A DNA stretch of 64,000 nt from JALYOK01 sp963840785 (GCA_963840785.1 CAWJAF010000014.1:118759-182758), one strand, 5' to 3'. Positions 18,813 to 28,066 are shown, counted from the stretch's first letter. Made by a program: numbers and translations. The notes: generated by a model not told the origin, from the letters alone.

Positions 18813-19751
18813 CTAGTTTGTTAGATTCTGTAAAAAGAATTCATTCGTAGTTAAATCGCCGCGCGGCGAAAACAGCAACGCTTGTTCCAGCAACAAGCCG
18901 ACAATGCCAACAATGAAAATCGCGATAATGATGTGTTCGACATTTAGGTTGTTCCATTCGTCCCACACCCAAAAACCAAAGCCCACGCCGCCGGTTAGCA
19001 TTTCCGCGGCGACGATGACCAACCACGCGACGCCCATGGATAGGCGCACGCCAGTCATCATGTACGGCAGAACGGCGGGGAAAAGTATTTTGGTAAACAC
19101 TTTCCACTCGGACAAATTCAGCACTTTCGCGACGTTCAGATAATCCGGCGGAATGCGTGATACACCCACTGCGGTGTTAATGATCATGGGCCAGATACTG
19201 GAAATAAAAATCACCCAGATCGCTGCTGGATTTGCCGCCTTAAACACCAATAGGCCGATTGGCAACCAGGCCAGTGGCGACACCGGTCGCAGCAACGAAA
19301 TAATCGGCGCCAACATGTCGTTGAGAAAACGAAAGCGTCCCAACATGAAACCCAGTGGGATGCCGATCAGCGCCGCCATGCCAAAACCGAAACCAACCCG
19401 TTGCAACGAGGCGAGCACATTCCAACCAATGCCTTGATCGTTCGGACCGTTGCGATAAAACGGATTGCTAAAGACTTCGACCGCGGAATGCCAGGTCTTC
19501 ACCGGGCCGGGCAAGCTTTGTCCCAACTGCGCGACCGCACCCCACAGCGCAATAAAAATCAACAGACCGAGAATTGGCGCAATAATGCGCTGCGCTAGCT
19601 CTGTATTGACCTTGGCGCGACGTGGCTTTGCAGGTTTGATTGGCTCGCGTACGAGCGCATCATTTGCGGCAATTTCAGCGGATTTAACGACGGTGTTCGC
19701 GCTCACGTCAACGTTCGGAATCGATCGCAATATAGTCGAAACGGCGGTCAT
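18813..19751 (-). CDS. nrtB: Nitrate ABC transporter permease NrtB
   Basis: 312 residues. The cytoplasmic N-terminus carries a basic patch, followed by six TM segments (IIAPILGLLIFIALWGAVAQ, VGFGFGMAALIGIPLGFMLG, AAIWVIFISSIWPMIINT, LSMGVAWLVIVAAEMLTGG, IIIAIFIVGIVGLLLEQALL). The EAA-type loop lies at IPPDYLNVAKVLNLSEWKVFTKILFPAVLPYMMTG. It follows nrtA by about 40 bases. Confidence 0.93.
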   Translation of the reverse strand: MTAVSTILRSIPNVDVSANTVVKSAEIAANDALVREPIKPAKPRRAKVNTELAQRIIAPILGLLIFIALWGAVAQLGQSLPGPVKTWHSAVEVFSNPFYRNGPNDQGIGWNVLASLQRVGFGFGMAALIGIPLGFMLGRFRFLNDMLAPIISLLRPVSPLAWLPIGLLVFKAANPAAIWVIFISSIWPMIINTAVGVSRIPPDYLNVAKVLNLSEWKVFTKILFPAVLPYMMTGVRLSMGVAWLVIVAAEMLTGGVGFGFWVWDEWNNLNVEHIIIAIFIVGIVGLLLEQALLFSPRGDLTTNEFFLQNLTN

Positions 19752-19791
19752 AATTATTCTCCTTGAATTTTATTTGGGGCATGCGCGCCAA

Positions 19792-21072
19792 CTAGGCTTT
19801 CACGGCGAAACCGCCAGCATATTTTTTCGGGTCTTTCGCGTCCCAAACCACGCCATCCACTAATTTCGAGGTGCGGAACGGTTCCTTCGGCACCGGCACT
19901 TTCACCTGGCTCGCTGCTTGTTTATAGAGCTCAATTTGGTTGACTTTTTTCGCGATAGCCAAATAATCTGGCTCCTCTTTTAACAGGCCCCAACGACGAT
20001 GCTGCGTCAAAAACCACATGCCATCGGACAACCACGGGAACGACGCTTGGCCGTCGTTGTAGAATTTCATATAGTTCTCGTCTTTCCATTTCTTACCGAG
20101 GCCATTGTCGTAGTTGCCGAGGAAGCGTTGTTCGATGACATCTTCCGTCGTATTGACATAGGATTTTTCGGAAATGATCTGCGCGACTTTGGCGCGATTT
20201 GCTTGCGCATCAATAAACCGCGCCGCGTCGAGTAGCGCCATGATGATGGCGCGTGACGTATTCGGATATTTGGTCGTGAAATCGGCAGTTGTGCCGAGGA
20301 CTTTTTCCGGATGATCTTTCCAAATATCCTGCGTGGTGGTGACGGTAAAGCCAATCTTGTCGTAGATCGCGCGCGCATTCCATGGCTCGCCGACACAATA
20401 GCCATCCATGTTACCGACGCGCATATTCGCCACCATTTGCGGCGGTGGCACAGTGATGGTTTTAACGTCGCTAATCGGATTGATGCCGTTCGCGCCGAGC
20501 CAATAATAAAGCCACATGGCGTGGGTGCCGGTTGGGAATGTTTGCGCGAAGGTGTAGTCGCGTTTTTCCGCGTCGACCAATTTTTTCAACGCTTCGCCGG
20601 TCGTGACGCCTTTGTCCTTCAGTTGATTCGACAGCGTGATCGCTTGACCATTGTTATTGATGGTCATCAACACCGACATGTCCTTTCTTGCCCCACCAAT
20701 GCCCATCTGCACACCGTAGATCAAGCCATACAAAACATGCGCCGCATCGAGCTCACCGTTGACTAATTTATCGCGAACCGCGGCCCACGATGCTTCTTTG
20801 CTTGGAATAATTTTGATGCCATATTTTTCATCAAACTTCATCACCGAAGCAATGACGACCGACGCGCAATCCGTTAGCGGAATAAATCCGATTTTCACCT
20901 CAGTCTTTTCCGGTGCATCGGAACCCGCCGCCCAGGCACTCTGCCGAACGATCGGGTTCACTAAGCTCATGATCGCGGCACCGGTGATCATCGACGATTG
21001 CGTTAAGAATTTTCGACGCGCCGGCGTCGCTTCCGCGGGTGGCGTTACGTTTACGTTCTTGCTGTCTGTCAT
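19792..21072 (-). CDS. nrtA: Nitrate-binding periplasmic protein NrtA
   Basis: 426 residues with a Tat signal (ARRKFLTQSSMITGAAIMSLVNP), which makes it the transporter's binding protein rather than the cytoplasmic sensor NasS. NrtA/CmpA features: VKIGFIPLTDCASVVIAS, DAAHVLYGLIYGVQMGIGG, MWLYYWLGANGINP, MRVGNMDGYCVGEPWNARAI. It is the first structural gene after the hairpin leader, so its expression should depend on NasT antitermination. A GAGGAAA ribosome site lies upstream of the ATG at 21072. Confidence 0.95.
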   Translation of the reverse strand: MTDSKNVNVTPPAEATPARRKFLTQSSMITGAAIMSLVNPIVRQSAWAAGSDAPEKTEVKIGFIPLTDCASVVIASVMKFDEKYGIKIIPSKEASWAAVRDKLVNGELDAAHVLYGLIYGVQMGIGGARKDMSVLMTINNNGQAITLSNQLKDKGVTTGEALKKLVDAEKRDYTFAQTFPTGTHAMWLYYWLGANGINPISDVKTITVPPPQMVANMRVGNMDGYCVGEPWNARAIYDKIGFTVTTTQDIWKDHPEKVLGTTADFTTKYPNTSRAIIMALLDAARFIDAQANRAKVAQIISEKSYVNTTEDVIEQRFLGNYDNGLGKKWKDENYMKFYNDGQASFPWLSDGMWFLTQHRRWGLLKEEPDYLAIAKKVNQIELYKQAASQVKVPVPKEPFRTSKLVDGVVWDAKDPKKYAGGFAVKA

Positions 21073-21091
21073 ATTTTCCTCTTCTCGCTAT

Positions 21092-21140
21092 TAAAAAAAA
21101 GCGCCCAAGCCAAAGCAAGAGTTGCTTCGAGTTGGACGCC
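21092..21140 (-). terminator. Intrinsic terminator in the nrtA leader
   Basis: On the minus strand the arm at 21140-21122 (GGCGTCCAACTCGAAGCAA) pairs with the arm at 21118-21100 (TTGCTTTGGCTTGGGCGCT) over almost its full length, followed by eight Ts. It sits 20 bases upstream of the nrtA ATG, so read-through is required for nrtABD expression. Confidence 0.85.
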
Positions 21141-21151
21141 GTTATCCCGGT

Positions 21152-21199
21152 GCGGACCACCATTAGCCCGCCAAATTAAGCAGCCCGCAATTGGACTGC
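21152..21199 (-). promoter_or_regulatory. Two-hairpin ANTAR-target leader (NasT antitermination site)
   Basis: Read on the minus strand. Hairpin P1 (21199-21180): stem GCAGTCC/GGGCTGC with hexaloop AATTGC. Hairpin P2 (21171-21152): stem GCGGGCT/GGTCCGC with hexaloop AATGGT. Two short stems with six-base loops starting with A, just before a terminator, are the known form of RNA sites bound by ANTAR-domain antiterminators. P2 has the A1 and G4 that I recall as conserved; P1 has A1 but T4. The ANTAR regulator nasT is the gene immediately upstream. Confidence 0.8.
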
Positions 21200-21217
21200 C
21201 CATTGAAATCGCTAGAT

Positions 21218-21793
21218 TCAGTTAAGCATTTTGGTCACCGCAATGATTTGTTCAGCCGCATCGGCTAGCTTGATATTTCGATCCATCGCCATCTTGCGAA
21301 TCGCGCGAAACGCGGTGTCTTCGTCCCAGCGGCGCTGTTTCATCAGCAGCCCTTTGGCGCGCTCGATTTGTTTTCTGTCGTCAATTGCTGCCTTAGATAG
21401 AGCCAGTTCCTGTTGTAACGATTGAAACTGATTAAAGCGCGCAAATGCGACATCTAATATCGCTTGCACGCGCGAACTTTCTAGACCGTCAACGATATAC
21501 GCCGTTACGCCCGCACGGACCGCCGCTTGAATGGTGTTTGAATCACGCTCTTGAGTGAACATCACGATCGGTTTAGGTCGGTTCTGACTCACAACACAAA
21601 TGTTCTCCAGACTATCGCGGTCAGGCGAATCAACCCGGATCACGATAACGTCCGGCTGAGTTTGGTCGACCCGATCGAGAATATCGACGGTGCTGCAAAG
21701 TGCGGCGACAACTTCGTAGCCCGAATCGCGCAACCCTTCCCGCAGCAGCTCGGCACATTCAGTTGACTCATCGACCACCATTACTCGAAGCAT
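21218..21793 (-). CDS. nasT: NasT-type ANTAR antitermination response regulator
   Basis: 191 residues from ATG 21793 (MLRVMVVDES); in-frame ATGs at 21802 and 21835 are alternatives. An N-terminal receiver-like domain (VMVVDESTECAELLREGLRDSGYEVV) and a C-terminal ANTAR domain (IDDRKQIERAKGLLMKQRRWDEDTAFRAIRKMAMDRNIKLADAAEQII). ANTAR proteins bind tandem hairpins in mRNA leaders and prevent the terminator; exactly such a leader follows before nrtA. NasS, the nitrate-sensing partner that normally holds NasT, is not found in the window. Confidence 0.92.
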   Translation of the reverse strand: MLRVMVVDESTECAELLREGLRDSGYEVVAALCSTVDILDRVDQTQPDVIVIRVDSPDRDSLENICVVSQNRPKPIVMFTQERDSNTIQAAVRAGVTAYIVDGLESSRVQAILDVAFARFNQFQSLQQELALSKAAIDDRKQIERAKGLLMKQRRWDEDTAFRAIRKMAMDRNIKLADAAEQIIAVTKMLN

Positions 21794-21835
21794 GCATTTC
21801 ATTCGCAATAAAACCCAATGCAAACGTATAAGCAA

Positions 21836-22142
21836 CTTCTATGCCATCATTCGTGAACAGAAAAATACATCTTTTCCCTATGTAAATGATCAATCGCCAG
21901 TAACACGTGCACTGCTGCAACGCACCAAATAGACGCAAACGCACGAAAATTGCCCTACCTCAAAGCGATCACTTACCAATCAGGTGACCTGCACCTTTCA
22001 GATTGCTGCGTTACGAGAAGTTCAAATACACCGCGCCAGAAGGCGCATGGATATTAACTCTCAGGCCATGCCATGCCACGAGTCAGATAAGATGGACGTC
22101 ACGGTGATTGCACTTAAAGCCATGCAGATTGAATCGAACTGC
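21836..22142. other. Intergenic, 307 bases, repeat family B copy at 22028-22095
   Basis: Between nasT and the SMR gene. From 22028: GCGCC-AGAA-GGCGC hairpin, ATGGATATTAA, then CAGGCCATGCCATGCCACGAG, parallel to the copy at 15738. The left part (21836-22020) is AT-rich upstream sequence and presumably holds the nasT promoter on the minus strand, but no clear -35/-10 pair was assigned. Confidence 0.6.
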
Positions 22143-22463
22143 TTAGTGACTTGATGTCAGCTTCCATCCAATTACCGCGGATACCAACAAAAACAAGAAA
22201 AAGATGCGAAGCGGTGCCGCGGAATCGCCAAAATAAAATATCCCAATCGCGGCAACGCCCAATCCGCCAATTCCCGTCCAAATTGCGTAGGCCGTCCCAA
22301 TTGGGATTGTTTTGACAGCTTGCTCGAGGAAGCCAAAACTTAGGATCACGCAAGCGTAGAAAGCAATGGACCACGGGATATTTTTGTGGCCGTCCATGAG
22401 CTTCATTGAAATGGCGAAACGCACTTCAAATATCCCCGCAGCAAGCAAGTACCACCATGCCAT
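22143..22463 (-). CDS. SMR-family exporter of the SugE/Gdx group
   Basis: 106 residues with four TM helices. The essential Glu of SMR transporters is Glu13-14 in LLAAGIFEVRFAISMK. The motif KTIPIGTAYAIWTGIGGLG is typical of the SugE (guanidinium exporter, Gdx) branch rather than EmrE. A strong AGGGGGAACG ribosome site precedes the ATG at 22463. No guanidine riboswitch (ykkC or mini-ykkC ACGR-loop pair) was recognised upstream, so substrate assignment stays at family level. Confidence 0.85.
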   Translation of the reverse strand: MAWWYLLAAGIFEVRFAISMKLMDGHKNIPWSIAFYACVILSFGFLEQAVKTIPIGTAYAIWTGIGGLGVAAIGIFYFGDSAAPLRIFFLFLLVSAVIGWKLTSSH

Positions 22464-22669
22464 TACGTTCCCCCTAAGCGAATTAATCGAAACAGAAACC
22501 CTTTTTCGCTTGGTGACGACGTCATCGCCTAGCGCATCAACGCTTCTTTTTGCCCTACAACGATGTCAACGTCCTTACGAAAAACACGTTTAAAGCCAAT
22601 AACCCATCTAGCGTGCGCTGCGGCGCAAGCGTATGATTCCTGCCATTCACATAACAAAAGGCCAACATA

Positions 22670-23047
22670 ATGCAGGCAAACATCCATTCCAAACTCACTA
22701 CTTTTTTCGCGCTTTTTATCGCGCTGTTGTTCACCGCCACTTTTTTTTCGACATTGGCGGCAGCGGCTGAGGATGAGGCAACCATCGCACTTGGCAAAGA
22801 ACGCTTCGGCGAAAAATGCGGTGGTTTTTGTCATGGTGCCGGTGGCAAAGGCGCGCGCGCACCGTGCTTGATCTGCGGTAGGTTCAAACATGGCGAAACC
22901 GATGACGCAATTGCGCGCAATATTTCTGAAGGTATTCCCAATACGGCGATGGGTGCGTTTAGCGATAAATTGAAAGGCGACGAAGTTAAGGCGATTGTCG
23001 TTTTCTTGCGCGATGCGCAAAAGAAAAAGGCCGAAGCCGCGCAATAA
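22670..23047 (+). CDS. Small c-type cytochrome with CxxxCH haem site
   Basis: 125 residues: signal peptide (residues 1-33, ending AAAA) and one cytochrome-c domain. The haem motif is C-G-G-F-C-H, three residues between the cysteines instead of two. The rest is class I-like: GAGGKGARAPCLICGRFKHGETDDAIARNISEGIPNTAMGAF with the axial Met in TAMGAF, ending in a Lys/Ala-rich tail. It converges on the RND efflux operon, so it is a single-gene unit. The added cysteine pair in PCLIC is also unusual. Confidence 0.85.
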   Translation: MQANIHSKLTTFFALFIALLFTATFFSTLAAAAEDEATIALGKERFGEKCGGFCHGAGGKGARAPCLICGRFKHGETDDAIARNISEGIPNTAMGAFSDKLKGDEVKAIVVFLRDAQKKKAEAAQ

Positions 23048-23052
23048 TTGCG

Positions 23053-26000
23053 CTACTTCACGCTCACGGCTGCTGCGGGCGATCGTCTGATCCACGTGGC
23101 GAGCCTGCCGAGCCAGTGCTCTGCGTCGTCAATATAGGTGAACACCGCCGGCACAACCAGCAAACTCAATAGCGTCGATGTAATCAATCCTCCGATCACC
23201 GCAATCGCCATGGGTGAACGGAAACTCGGATCGGCGCCGAAGCCTAACGCCAACGGCAACATGCCCGCACCCATCGCGATGGTGGTCATGATGATCGGTC
23301 GCGAGCGCTTGTGACAGGCGTCAACTAAGGCATCGAAGCGCGACACGCCTTTACCTCGTTCGACCATGGCGTATTCGACCAGCAAAATTGAATTCTTTGT
23401 GACGATGCCCATCAGCATAATGAGTCCGATCATGGACGGCATCGACAACGCGCTATTGGTAACCAGCAGCGCAACAAACGCGCCGCCAATGGAAAGCGGC
23501 AACGCAGCGAGGATCGTGATCGGTTGCATAAAATCGTGAAACAACAACACCAAAACGCCGTAGATACAAAGCACGCCAATCGCCATGGCGATTCCGAAGC
23601 TCGCGAATAGCGCTTGCATTTCTTGAGCGTCACCCAACTCGGCGATTTTTACCGCCGGGGGTAAATTTTTCATTGCAGGTAACGCCATTGCTTCTGCGTA
23701 GGCTTCACCCAACTGTCGACTGCCGAGTTCAACATCAATCGTTACGTTACGGCTACGATTGAGGCGATCCACCTGCGCTGGCCCAGACTCAACTGTCAGC
23801 GAAGCAACCGAACCTAGGAATACCGGACCATGCTTTCCCGGAACCGTAAGCCGCGCTAGCTGTGCCAAATCGGCGCGAACCGCGTCGGGCAATTTGACGC
23901 GAATCTGAATCTGCCGTTCACTAAGGTTCATTTTTGCCAGCGCAGTATCGTAATCTCCTGCGGTCGCGACGCGTATCGTCTCGCCTATGCTTTGTGCGGT
24001 AACACCGAGATCCGCAGCGCGAGCGAAATTCGGTCGCACGATAATTTCCGGGCGCGTCAGCGACGCACCCGAGTTCACATTACCCACGCCTTGTAAGGTA
24101 CGCAAATCCCGAACCACCGCGCGCGTTGCTTCCGCCAACGCCACCGGATCTTCACTGCGCAGAACAATCTGCATTTTCACGCCGGTATCCGGCGGTCCAA
24201 CGTTGAAGCGGGCGCCGGGTACATCGGCGAGCTTGGCGCGAATCATGTTCTCGATATCTTGCAACGATTCTTTACGAGAATTGCGATGAACCAGCGCAAG
24301 CGTCAATATCGCGCGGCGCGCTTCTGCCGCCGTCCCTGGCGCAAACGTATCGCCGCTTGAGCCGCCGCCGACGGAACTGAAAATATGTTTTACGCCGGGC
24401 ACCTGTCCGGCGAGCTGGCGCACCAACTCAGCCGTATCCCACGTTTCCTGCAGCGTACTGCCGGGCGGCAATTCAATGCTAATTTGCGTTTGACCGCGAT
24501 CAGATGGCGGCACAAAGCCTTTTGGCAACAGGTCGATCAGTTGAATCGATCCGAAAAAAAATGCTGCGGAAGCGATGACAGTGATCAAACGATTTTTTAA
24601 GCACCACTGTACGGTTGCGAGATAGCGACGCATCATCCAACTGTCGGCAACACGATGCTGTTTGGCCGGCTTGAGAATATAGGCAGACATCATCGGTGTC
24701 AGCAAACGTGCAACAACCAGGGATGCAAGAATCGCAAGCACCGCAACCCAACCGAACTGCTTGAAGAATTTTCCCGGCACGCCCGCCATAAACGCTGTCG
24801 GTAAAAATACCGCAACCAATGCGAACGTCGTTGCGATAACCGCCATGCCGATTTCGTCCGCTGCTTCCATCGCCGCTTGATAGGGCGATTTGCCCATGCG
24901 CAAATGGCGCGAAATATTTTCGATTTCGACGATCGCATCGTCGACTAACACACCAATCACCAACGCCAAGGATGTGAGTGTAACGACGTTCAGTGTGTAG
25001 CCGAACCAGTACATGCCGAGAAACGCCGGAATAATAGAAAGGGGCAAGGCAGCAGCCGCGACAATTGTTGCGCGCCAGTCTCGCAGGAACCAAAATACCA
25101 CCACCACCGCGAGCAGCGCGCCTTCCAACAACAACTCCATCGACCCGGAGAAATTCTCAGCGATAGGCGCTACGTTATCGATGGTTTCGACGATAGCGAC
25201 GTTCGGATTCGCCGCGCGCAATTGGGCCACAGCTTGACGCACGCCGGAGTGTTCATCACCCGCCACCGCTAATTCGCTCGCACCTTTAGTACGGAAAATC
25301 TCGAACGCGACCACCGGTTTGCCGTCGCGCAATGCCACCGAGCGGCGTTCGGCTGTGGTGTCGGTCACCGTCGCGACTTGGTCTAACCGAATACTGCGAC
25401 CATCGGACAATGGCAACTCCAGCGACGCGAGCTCGCGCGCCGAATGTACGGTCGCGATCGTTCTCACTGCCTGTTCCGCGCCGCTCACATCGCCGCGCCC
25501 GCCCGGCGTATCTTGCTGTACTTGGCGAAGTTGTCGTGAAACATCGATAGCGGCAACACGCATCGCGGCCATGCGCGATGCGTCGAGTTCAACTTTGATT
25601 TCCCGTGTCGCACCACCCATGCGCTTCACCGCGCCAACCCCAGGGACGGTCAGTAATTTTTTGGTCACCGCATTATCGACAAACCATGATAACGATTGCT
25701 CATCCAATTGGTCTGACGTCAGTGTGTAAGTCAACAGCACTCGCCCCGCCGTCGACGCTTTCGTCACGGTCGGATCACGTAATTCTGCAGGCAAGTCGGC
25801 ACGGATCCGCGCGACCGCATCGCGAACATCATTCACCGCCTCCGCGCCGTCTTTTTCCAGATTGAACTCTGCCGTCACATAGGCGACGCCATCGAGAATT
25901 CGCGTGTGAATATTCTTCACGCCCTGCAACATCGCAACAGAATCTTCTATTTTGCGCGCGACTTCCGTTTCCAATTGCGCAGGCGCGGCACCCGGCAACG

Positions 26001-26148
26001 ACGCGGCAACGGTGACAATTGGCAATTCAATGTCGGGAAAATCCTGTACACCATTGGCTTGGTAAGCCCACAAGCCGGCCAGTGTCAGCAACACAAATAA
26101 CAGAATTGCCGGGATCGGATATTTAATCGATAGCGATGAAAAATTCAT
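23053..26148 (-). CDS. RND-family multidrug efflux permease
   Basis: 1031 residues, full length and uninterrupted. AcrB/MexB-like architecture: TM1 (IPAILLFVLLTLAGLWAY), porter domain beginning QDFPDIELPIVTVAASLPGAAPAQLETEV, TM4 with the proton-relay aspartates in ALVIGVLVDDAIVEIENI, and the C-terminal TM block (TKNSILLVEYAMVERGKG). It is closest in feel to the MexK/MdtB/CzcA-distant HAE1 group; the substrate cannot be read. Co-transcribed with the upstream adaptor (10 bases) and the TetR regulator. Confidence 0.93.
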   Translation of the reverse strand: MNFSSLSIKYPIPAILLFVLLTLAGLWAYQANGVQDFPDIELPIVTVAASLPGAAPAQLETEVARKIEDSVAMLQGVKNIHTRILDGVAYVTAEFNLEKDGAEAVNDVRDAVARIRADLPAELRDPTVTKASTAGRVLLTYTLTSDQLDEQSLSWFVDNAVTKKLLTVPGVGAVKRMGGATREIKVELDASRMAAMRVAAIDVSRQLRQVQQDTPGGRGDVSGAEQAVRTIATVHSARELASLELPLSDGRSIRLDQVATVTDTTAERRSVALRDGKPVVAFEIFRTKGASELAVAGDEHSGVRQAVAQLRAANPNVAIVETIDNVAPIAENFSGSMELLLEGALLAVVVVFWFLRDWRATIVAAAALPLSIIPAFLGMYWFGYTLNVVTLTSLALVIGVLVDDAIVEIENISRHLRMGKSPYQAAMEAADEIGMAVIATTFALVAVFLPTAFMAGVPGKFFKQFGWVAVLAILASLVVARLLTPMMSAYILKPAKQHRVADSWMMRRYLATVQWCLKNRLITVIASAAFFFGSIQLIDLLPKGFVPPSDRGQTQISIELPPGSTLQETWDTAELVRQLAGQVPGVKHIFSSVGGGSSGDTFAPGTAAEARRAILTLALVHRNSRKESLQDIENMIRAKLADVPGARFNVGPPDTGVKMQIVLRSEDPVALAEATRAVVRDLRTLQGVGNVNSGASLTRPEIIVRPNFARAADLGVTAQSIGETIRVATAGDYDTALAKMNLSERQIQIRVKLPDAVRADLAQLARLTVPGKHGPVFLGSVASLTVESGPAQVDRLNRSRNVTIDVELGSRQLGEAYAEAMALPAMKNLPPAVKIAELGDAQEMQALFASFGIAMAIGVLCIYGVLVLLFHDFMQPITILAALPLSIGGAFVALLVTNSALSMPSMIGLIMLMGIVTKNSILLVEYAMVERGKGVSRFDALVDACHKRSRPIIMTTIAMGAGMLPLALGFGADPSFRSPMAIAVIGGLITSTLLSLLVVPAVFTYIDDAEHWLGRLATWIRRSPAAAVSVK

Positions 26149-26157
26149 TGCGTTGCC

Positions 26158-27285
26158 TTATTTATTCGCCGCTGTAGCCTGAGGAAAATCTTTTACCAGA
26201 TCACCGTCGTTCAAAAATCCCGCCCCGCTCGCGACGATATTTTCTTCAGCATTCATGCCATTGACGATCTCTACACGATCGCCAACACGACGGCCGGTAT
26301 TTACTTTAATTTGACGTACGCGATGATCAGGGTTCACGGCGAAAACGTACGCGAAGCCGTCGCGCATCACCACGGCTTGCTGCGGGAGCGTCAATGCATC
26401 GGATACACCGATCTTAAACTGTCCCGTTGCGAACATGCCAGCCGTGACGCCCGAGTTCTTAGGCAGATCAACATAGACGAGCGCCGCGCGAGTCTGTGGA
26501 TCGATAGTCGGTGCCACGATGCGCACCTTGCCTTCGATTTTCGCGCCATTTGCTGCGGTAATCAGGGCGGGGGTGCCGGGCGGCAAGCGACCAAGTTCTT
26601 CCGACATGACTTCGGCACGCCACTCCAGCCGACCCTGACGAATCATGCGAAACAACTCCGCGCCTGCTCCGACGACCGCACCCACCGTGGCCATACGCGC
26701 CGAGACCACACCGCTATCCGGCGCGACAACACGGGTGAACTTCATGCGAATTTGTTGCGCATTCAGCGTTGCTCGCGCCGCCTCGACGCGCGCTTTTGCG
26801 GCGCGCTCGGCCGTCAAATACTGATTGATTTGTTGCGCGCTCATCGCGCCGGTCGGCTGTAAACGCCGCGCGCGATCGCCGTTTGCTGCGGATTCCTGCG
26901 CATTCGCCTCAGCCTCTGCAAGATTCGCTCGTGCTTGAGCGACATCGGCCTCGATGGTTTCGGCGGCAAAGGTCGCCAATACCTGGCCACGCTCGACCTG
27001 ATCGCCGACATTTACTCGCACGTCGGTGATTCGCAATCCGCTCGCTTCCGCACCAATAGTCGCATCTTGCCAAGCGACAATGTTACCGTTGGCGCTGAGC
27101 ACAATCGGCAAATTTGACGAGCGCGGTCGCATCGTTGTCACCGTAAGAGCAGGCTTGGCGACGACGACCGGCGCTGATTTTGTTTTCTCGCTCTCGCTAA
27201 TGTTTTGCTTCGCGAAAAGCACCGCCATACCGACAACTAACGCCGCCGCTGTGCAAGCAATAAGTAGTACCGATTTTCGTATCAT
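26158..27285 (-). CDS. RND efflux periplasmic adaptor subunit
   Basis: 375 residues from ATG 27285 (MIRKSVLLIACTAAALVVGMAVLF, a membrane/signal segment); a start further upstream at 27372 would overlap tetR and lacks support. Adaptor features: ATIGAEASGLRITDVRVNVGDQVERGQVLATF lipoyl half, helical hairpin (ARANLAEAEANAQESAANGDRARRL), TRVVAPDSGVVSARMATVGAVVGAGAELFRM. Pairs with the RND permease just downstream. Confidence 0.9.
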   Translation of the reverse strand: MIRKSVLLIACTAAALVVGMAVLFAKQNISESEKTKSAPVVVAKPALTVTTMRPRSSNLPIVLSANGNIVAWQDATIGAEASGLRITDVRVNVGDQVERGQVLATFAAETIEADVAQARANLAEAEANAQESAANGDRARRLQPTGAMSAQQINQYLTAERAAKARVEAARATLNAQQIRMKFTRVVAPDSGVVSARMATVGAVVGAGAELFRMIRQGRLEWRAEVMSEELGRLPPGTPALITAANGAKIEGKVRIVAPTIDPQTRAALVYVDLPKNSGVTAGMFATGQFKIGVSDALTLPQQAVVMRDGFAYVFAVNPDHRVRQIKVNTGRRVGDRVEIVNGMNAEENIVASGAGFLNDGDLVKDFPQATAANK

Positions 27286-27349
27286 GATTTCATCCCAACA
27301 ATATTCTGAGGTTCTAACCCGCAAATTCAAATACAGCACATGACCTATT

Positions 27350-28039
27350 TCATTTCGACTTTGCCGTTTCACGCCGCCGTTGAATCTCGGCGTTCACCAT
27401 GGCCTCGGCGTAGTCAACAAGTCGCGCAGACCATACATCGATGGCCTTCGGCGTCGCGATAAGCTGCGGCCTAATTGCGTCCATAATGTCGCGGCCGACG
27501 AACATATGCACACCTAGTGCTACGATGGAAAAAGCGAGTCGATGCACATCGTCATCGGCGCGCTTGAGATTGAAATGACGACACAGCACCGCAACCAATG
27601 CGCTGTGATAAGGTTTAATGCCGGCATCGATTTCTTCGGCCCATAGACCGGTTGGTTCGACCATTTCGCGAAAGTGCAGCCGCACACATTGGCGCACGCT
27701 TTCACCTTGCTTTAATGGCTCCAAAAATCCGGTAAATAGGCCATGAAGCGCTTCTCGCACCGTGTAGTTCGGATCGTCGAACAACGCGATATCGTCCTTC
27801 GCATTTCCCAGCGGCTCGAAAAATACCGCGCGGTAAAGCCCCGCTTTGTCGCCGAAGTAGTAGCTAATGGCGCCGATGTTCGCGCTGGCTGCGGCGGCTA
27901 TTTCGCGCGTCGAGGTTTTCTCGAATCCTTTTTCCGCGAATAAACGTAATGCTGTGTGCAAAAGCCGTTCGCGCGATTCCTCACCGTCGCTGCGTTGCGA
28001 ACCCTTGGGTCTAATCGTTCTCGTTTTCATGATCAGCAT
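27350..28039 (-). CDS. TetR-family repressor with CerR-type (DUF1956-like) C-terminal domain
   Basis: 229 residues (start at 28039, or MKTRTIR at 28030). HTH region: RERLLHTALRLFAEKGFEKTSTREIAAAASANIGAISYYFGDKAGLYRAVF. The C-terminal part matches the CerR/CecR type that often governs RND pumps. It heads the operon tetR-adaptor-permease. A near-perfect palindrome 12 bases upstream of the start is its probable operator. Confidence 0.9.
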   Translation of the reverse strand: MLIMKTRTIRPKGSQRSDGEESRERLLHTALRLFAEKGFEKTSTREIAAAASANIGAISYYFGDKAGLYRAVFFEPLGNAKDDIALFDDPNYTVREALHGLFTGFLEPLKQGESVRQCVRLHFREMVEPTGLWAEEIDAGIKPYHSALVAVLCRHFNLKRADDDVHRLAFSIVALGVHMFVGRDIMDAIRPQLIATPKAIDVWSARLVDYAEAMVNAEIQRRRETAKSK

Positions 28040-28050
28040 GGTAGCACATA

Positions 28051-28066
28051 AATCAAACGATTGATT
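28051..28066. promoter_or_regulatory. Probable TetR operator
   Basis: AATCAA-ACGA-TTGATT: half-sites AATCAA and TTGATT are exact inverted repeats around a 4-base centre. It lies 12 bases upstream of the tetR start, fitting autoregulation of the efflux operon. Confidence 0.6.

Noticed and set aside
22464..22620. Guanidine riboswitch ahead of the SMR exporter
   Set aside because: Looked for ykkC-type and paired ACGR-loop hairpins; only a strong ribosome site and a GACGTC word were found.
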